The notes under the pieces: generated by a model | The model's input: the letters and a program-made list of their open reading frames with translations, nothing else | The model's database searches: none | What the model was told of the DNA's origin: nothing | Program-made: the position numbers and the translations under genes | Source: Methylobacterium sp. C25 | Lineage (GTDB): Bacteria; Pseudomonadota; Alphaproteobacteria; Rhizobiales; Beijerinckiaceae | Reading direction: 5' to 3' | Length of the DNA: 64,000 nt | Assembly (NCBI RefSeq): GCF_021352225.1 | Contig: NZ_JAAUVI010000006.1 | Coordinates: forward strand, 124,001-188,000 | Part shown: positions 61,830-64,000 of the stretch, piece by piece | How positions within the stretch are numbered: the stretch's first letter is position 1 | How the letters are laid out: each line of letters starts with the position of its first letter

Positions 61830-64000
61830 GCGCCGGCGGCCGATCGCTCGGCTACTTCGCCGCCACCGTCTCCCGCACCTTCACCTCGGAGGGCGGCAGC
61901 TTGCCTGCATCCTTCCCCTCGGGTCGGTCCCGCATCGGGCTGGGCCGGCGGCGGCCCGAGGAAGGCCGGCACCACGAAGAACGCCGCCACCAGCGTGAAG
62001 AACAGCGACAACGCCAGCAGCTTGCCCATGCTCGCCGTGCCCGGATGGCTCGACAGCATCAGCGAGCCGAAGGCGGTGCCGGTGGTCAGCGCCGAGAAGA
62101 AGATCGCCCGGGTCAGGCTCGAGGCCAGCATGTCGGCCACACCCGCCCGCCAAGCGATGACGTAGTAGATGTGGAAGGCGACGCCCACGGCGAGCATCAA
62201 CGGCAGGGCGATGATGTTGGCGAAGTTCAGCGGCATGCCGAGGATGTAGAGCGCCATCAGCGTCCACAGGGTGGCGAGCACCAGCGGCCCGAGCGTCATG
62301 GCGACGTCCCAGGGTTTGCGCAAAGCCACCGAGAGGATGATGAAGATCAGCGCCAGCGCGGTCAGGCCGGCCTGGATGAAGGCGCCGAGGATCGTGTAGC
62401 TCGACTCCGTCGTGGCAATCGGCGCACCGGTGGCGTGCGGGGCCACGGTCTGCACCTCCTTGGCGAAGTGGCGCAGCACCTCGTCGTCGTTCGAGTTGCC
62501 CTTCGGATGCACCTCGATCCGCGAGCGCCCGTCGGCGGTGACCCACTCGGCCTTGAGCTGCGGCGGCAGGTTCTGCAGCGTGATCTTCTCGGGCGAGAGC
62601 AGACCGCCGAGGCGGCGCAGAAGCGTCTTGAGATCGGTGGTGAGCGCGACCGAGGCGGCCTCCCGCGCTGAGACCGGGGCGTTGCCGAGCTTATCGAGTG
62701 TCGTCGACAGGTTGGCTGCAGCCTTGGCACCGGCCGACTTGCCGTCGTCGATGCTCTTCAGGGCGGCAGCAGCCTCCTTGATCGCCTTGACGTTGTCGGC
62801 ATCGGTGGGTGGCGGCTGCTTCTTTGTGGGGTTCAGGGCCGGGCCGAGCAACTGGGCCGTCTCGGCGATGGTCTGCAGTTTCTGGTCCTGGTCACGCGGC
62901 ACGAAGGTGTCGATGTCGATGACCTTCGCCACGGAATCGAGCTTCAGCAACTTCGCGACGAGATCGGGCACGCCATCGACATTCGGTGCCAGCACGTCGA
63001 CCGTGTTGGGGCTCGTAGCCGGGTCTTTGATCAGGTCGAGATAGGTGGCGATCGATTCGACCTTCGGGCTGCGCAGGTGCATCGGGTTCGAATCGAAGGG
63101 CAGCTTCAAGAGCATTGGAATGCCCGCCACCGTCAGCATCCCGACGCCGACGAGCACGTATTTGCGGTTCTGGACGATCCAGTGGTCCACACCCGACAGC
63201 CAGGTGGTTTCCACGGCACGCTTCTCGCCGCGCGGATGGAACACCGCGATCAGCGCCGGCAGCAGCGTCAGCGCGAAGAGGTAGGCCACGATCATGCCGA
63301 CGCCGGCGATCAGGCCGAGTTCGGACACGCCGCGGAACTTGGTGGGCAGGAAGGCGAAGAAGCCGGCGATCAGCGAGATCGCGGCGAGCGTCAGCGAGAT
63401 GCCGACCCCGCGCGCGGCCGCCCGGATCGCTCCCTCGACATCGCCGACCTCGTAGCGGTCGGCCCGGTAGCGCACCGCGAACTGGATGCCGAAATCGATG
63501 CCGAGCCCCACGAACAGGGCCGCGAAGGCCACGGAGATCGGGTTGAGCTCGCCGACCATGAGCAGGCCGAGCGCCGCCGTGACGACGAGGCCGGCAAAAG
63601 TGGTGATGATCACCGCGATCACCAGCGGCCCGGAGCGCAGCGCCAGGAACAGGAACAGCACGATCGCGCCGACCACCACCGCATTGTTCACGAAGGCGTC
63701 GTCGGACAATGTCGCGAACTCGTCGTCGGCCACCGCGACGGGGCCGGTCAGACGCATGTGCAGGCCCTCGGCCTGGGTAATCTTGAGATCCTGCGCGACC
63801 TTGCGGATGAGCTTGGTCGCCTCTCGGCCCGGCTCCAGCGCGTTGTAGTCGAGCACAGGCTGGATCATCACGAACTTGCGCTTGTCCGTGGTCTCGGACT
63901 TGCCGTTCGCGAGAAGCTCCTGCCAGGACATCCGAGCCGGTTGGCCCGCGAGCACCGTCTTGAGGGTCTCGTCGATCCGGGTCATCGGCTGCTCGAGATC
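61826..64000 (-). CDS. hpnN: Hopanoid RND transporter HpnN (5' end outside window; possible C-terminal frameshift)
   Basis: A 724-residue C-terminal portion of an RND-superfamily MMPL-type exporter. The frame is open to the window edge (DLEQP then MTRIDE), so the start lies outside. Features: a periplasmic segment, a helix bundle with SVAFAALFVGLGIDFGIQFAVRYR split at residue ~165, and a second bundle with LPLMLAVGVAFHIYYV. HpnN moves hopanoids to the outer membrane (Rhodopseudomonas). Beyond about 61923 the frame loses its codon bias; the alternative frame encodes a Lys/Val/Glu tail ending at a TAG at 61852. A single-base insertion in CCC near 61921-61923 is likely. Confidence 0.93.
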   Translation of the reverse strand, partial: DLEQPMTRIDETLKTVLAGQPARMSWQELLANGKSETTDKRKFVMIQPVLDYNALEPGREATKLIRKVAQDLKITQAEGLHMRLTGPVAVADDEFATLSDDAFVNNAVVVGAIVLFLFLALRSGPLVIAVIITTFAGLVVTAALGLLMVGELNPISVAFAALFVGLGIDFGIQFAVRYRADRYEVGDVEGAIRAAARGVGISLTLAAISLIAGFFAFLPTKFRGVSELGLIAGVGMIVAYLFALTLLPALIAVFHPRGEKRAVETTWLSGVDHWIVQNRKYVLVGVGMLTVAGIPMLLKLPFDSNPMHLRSPKVESIATYLDLIKDPATSPNTVDVLAPNVDGVPDLVAKLLKLDSVAKVIDIDTFVPRDQDQKLQTIAETAQLLGPALNPTKKQPPPTDADNVKAIKEAAAALKSIDDGKSAGAKAAANLSTTLDKLGNAPVSAREAASVALTTDLKTLLRRLGGLLSPEKITLQNLPPQLKAEWVTADGRSRIEVHPKGNSNDDEVLRHFAKEVQTVAPHATGAPIATTESSYTILGAFIQAGLTALALIFIILSVALRKPWDVAMTLGPLVLATLWTLMALYILGMPLNFANIIALPLMLAVGVAFHIYYVIAWRAGVADMLASSLTRAIFFSALTTGTAFGSLMLSSHPGTASMGKLLALSLFFTLVAAFFVVPAFLGPPPAQPDAGPTRGEGCRQAAALRGEGAGDGGGEVAERSAAGA

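Noticed and set aside
63070..63095. GGTTCGAATCG, T-loop-like
   Set aside because: Lies inside hpnN coding sequence; no tRNA can be folded.

Overview
The window reads as chromosomal DNA of a high-GC alphaproteobacterium, most likely Rhizobiales and probably Methylobacteriaceae (Methylobacterium/Methylorubrum type). The signs are uniformly GC-rich codon third positions, frequent GTG/TTG starts, NepR/EcfG general-stress-response parts, a SixA-like phosphatase, a TTAA-N7-TTAA CtrA-type site, Irr-type (ICE-like) sites, a phasin, and a large hopanoid cluster (hpnL, M, I, J, K, N). The genus is inference; there is no rRNA or other decisive marker. No rRNA, tRNA, CRISPR array, prophage or insertion sequence was seen.

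Layout. 1-8.9 kb: end of an unknown gene, a [2Fe-2S] ferredoxin, a membrane protein, a CoxE-like VWA protein, a KefB/C-type cation/H+ antiporter, a two-gene membrane operon behind a CtrA-like site, and a MoxR-type AAA+ ATPase. 8.9-14 kb: small metabolic and regulatory genes (AraC regulator, class I aldolase, CatB/Vat-like acetyltransferase, aldo/keto reductase, SixA). 14-19.7 kb: a peptidoglycan-hydrolase-like protein, the ycjX-ycjF pair, a small Cys-rich protein behind two Irr-box-like sites, and a DUF2147 protein. 19.7-28.2 kb: a coherent uncharacterised set of Zn metallopeptidase, zinc-ribbon protein, transglutaminase-DUF2126, circularly permuted ATP-grasp fused to Alpha-E, and a second transglutaminase. 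28.2-33.6 kb: acyl carrier protein plus acyl-CoA ligase, several very small genes, a gene-poor AT-richer stretch and an SGNH hydrolase. 33.6-38.1 kb: mntR/mntH with an MntR box, then LysR/SLC13 permease. 38.2-42.5 kb: sdhC-sdhD-sdhA-(methyltransferase)-sdhB. 42.7-53.8 kb: Omp19-like lipoprotein, beta-barrel protein, an EcfG-type sigma factor with a NepR-like N-terminus, mutL, a phasin, an SOS-box gene, dienelactone hydrolase, a receiver protein, a NepR-like protein behind an EcfG-type promoter, and an alpha/beta-hydrolase-fold protein lacking its nucleophile. 53.8-64 kb: glycine-amidinotransferase-like gene and hopanoid genes, with the window ending inside hpnN.

Working together. hpnI (GlcNAc transfer), hpnK (deacetylation) and hpnJ (radical SAM ring contraction) make the aminocyclitol-ether head group of bacteriohopanetetrol. 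hpnN, hpnM and hpnL are hopanoid transport or membrane genes. The adjacent amidinotransferase would logically convert the cyclitol amine to a guanidine. Guanidine-substituted hopanoids are, from memory, reported in Methylobacterium, and I know of no enzyme assigned to that step. This is the strongest candidate for something undescribed. Second is an accessory general-stress module: a NepR-EcfG fusion and, about 6 kb away, a separate NepR-like gene with a receiver protein.
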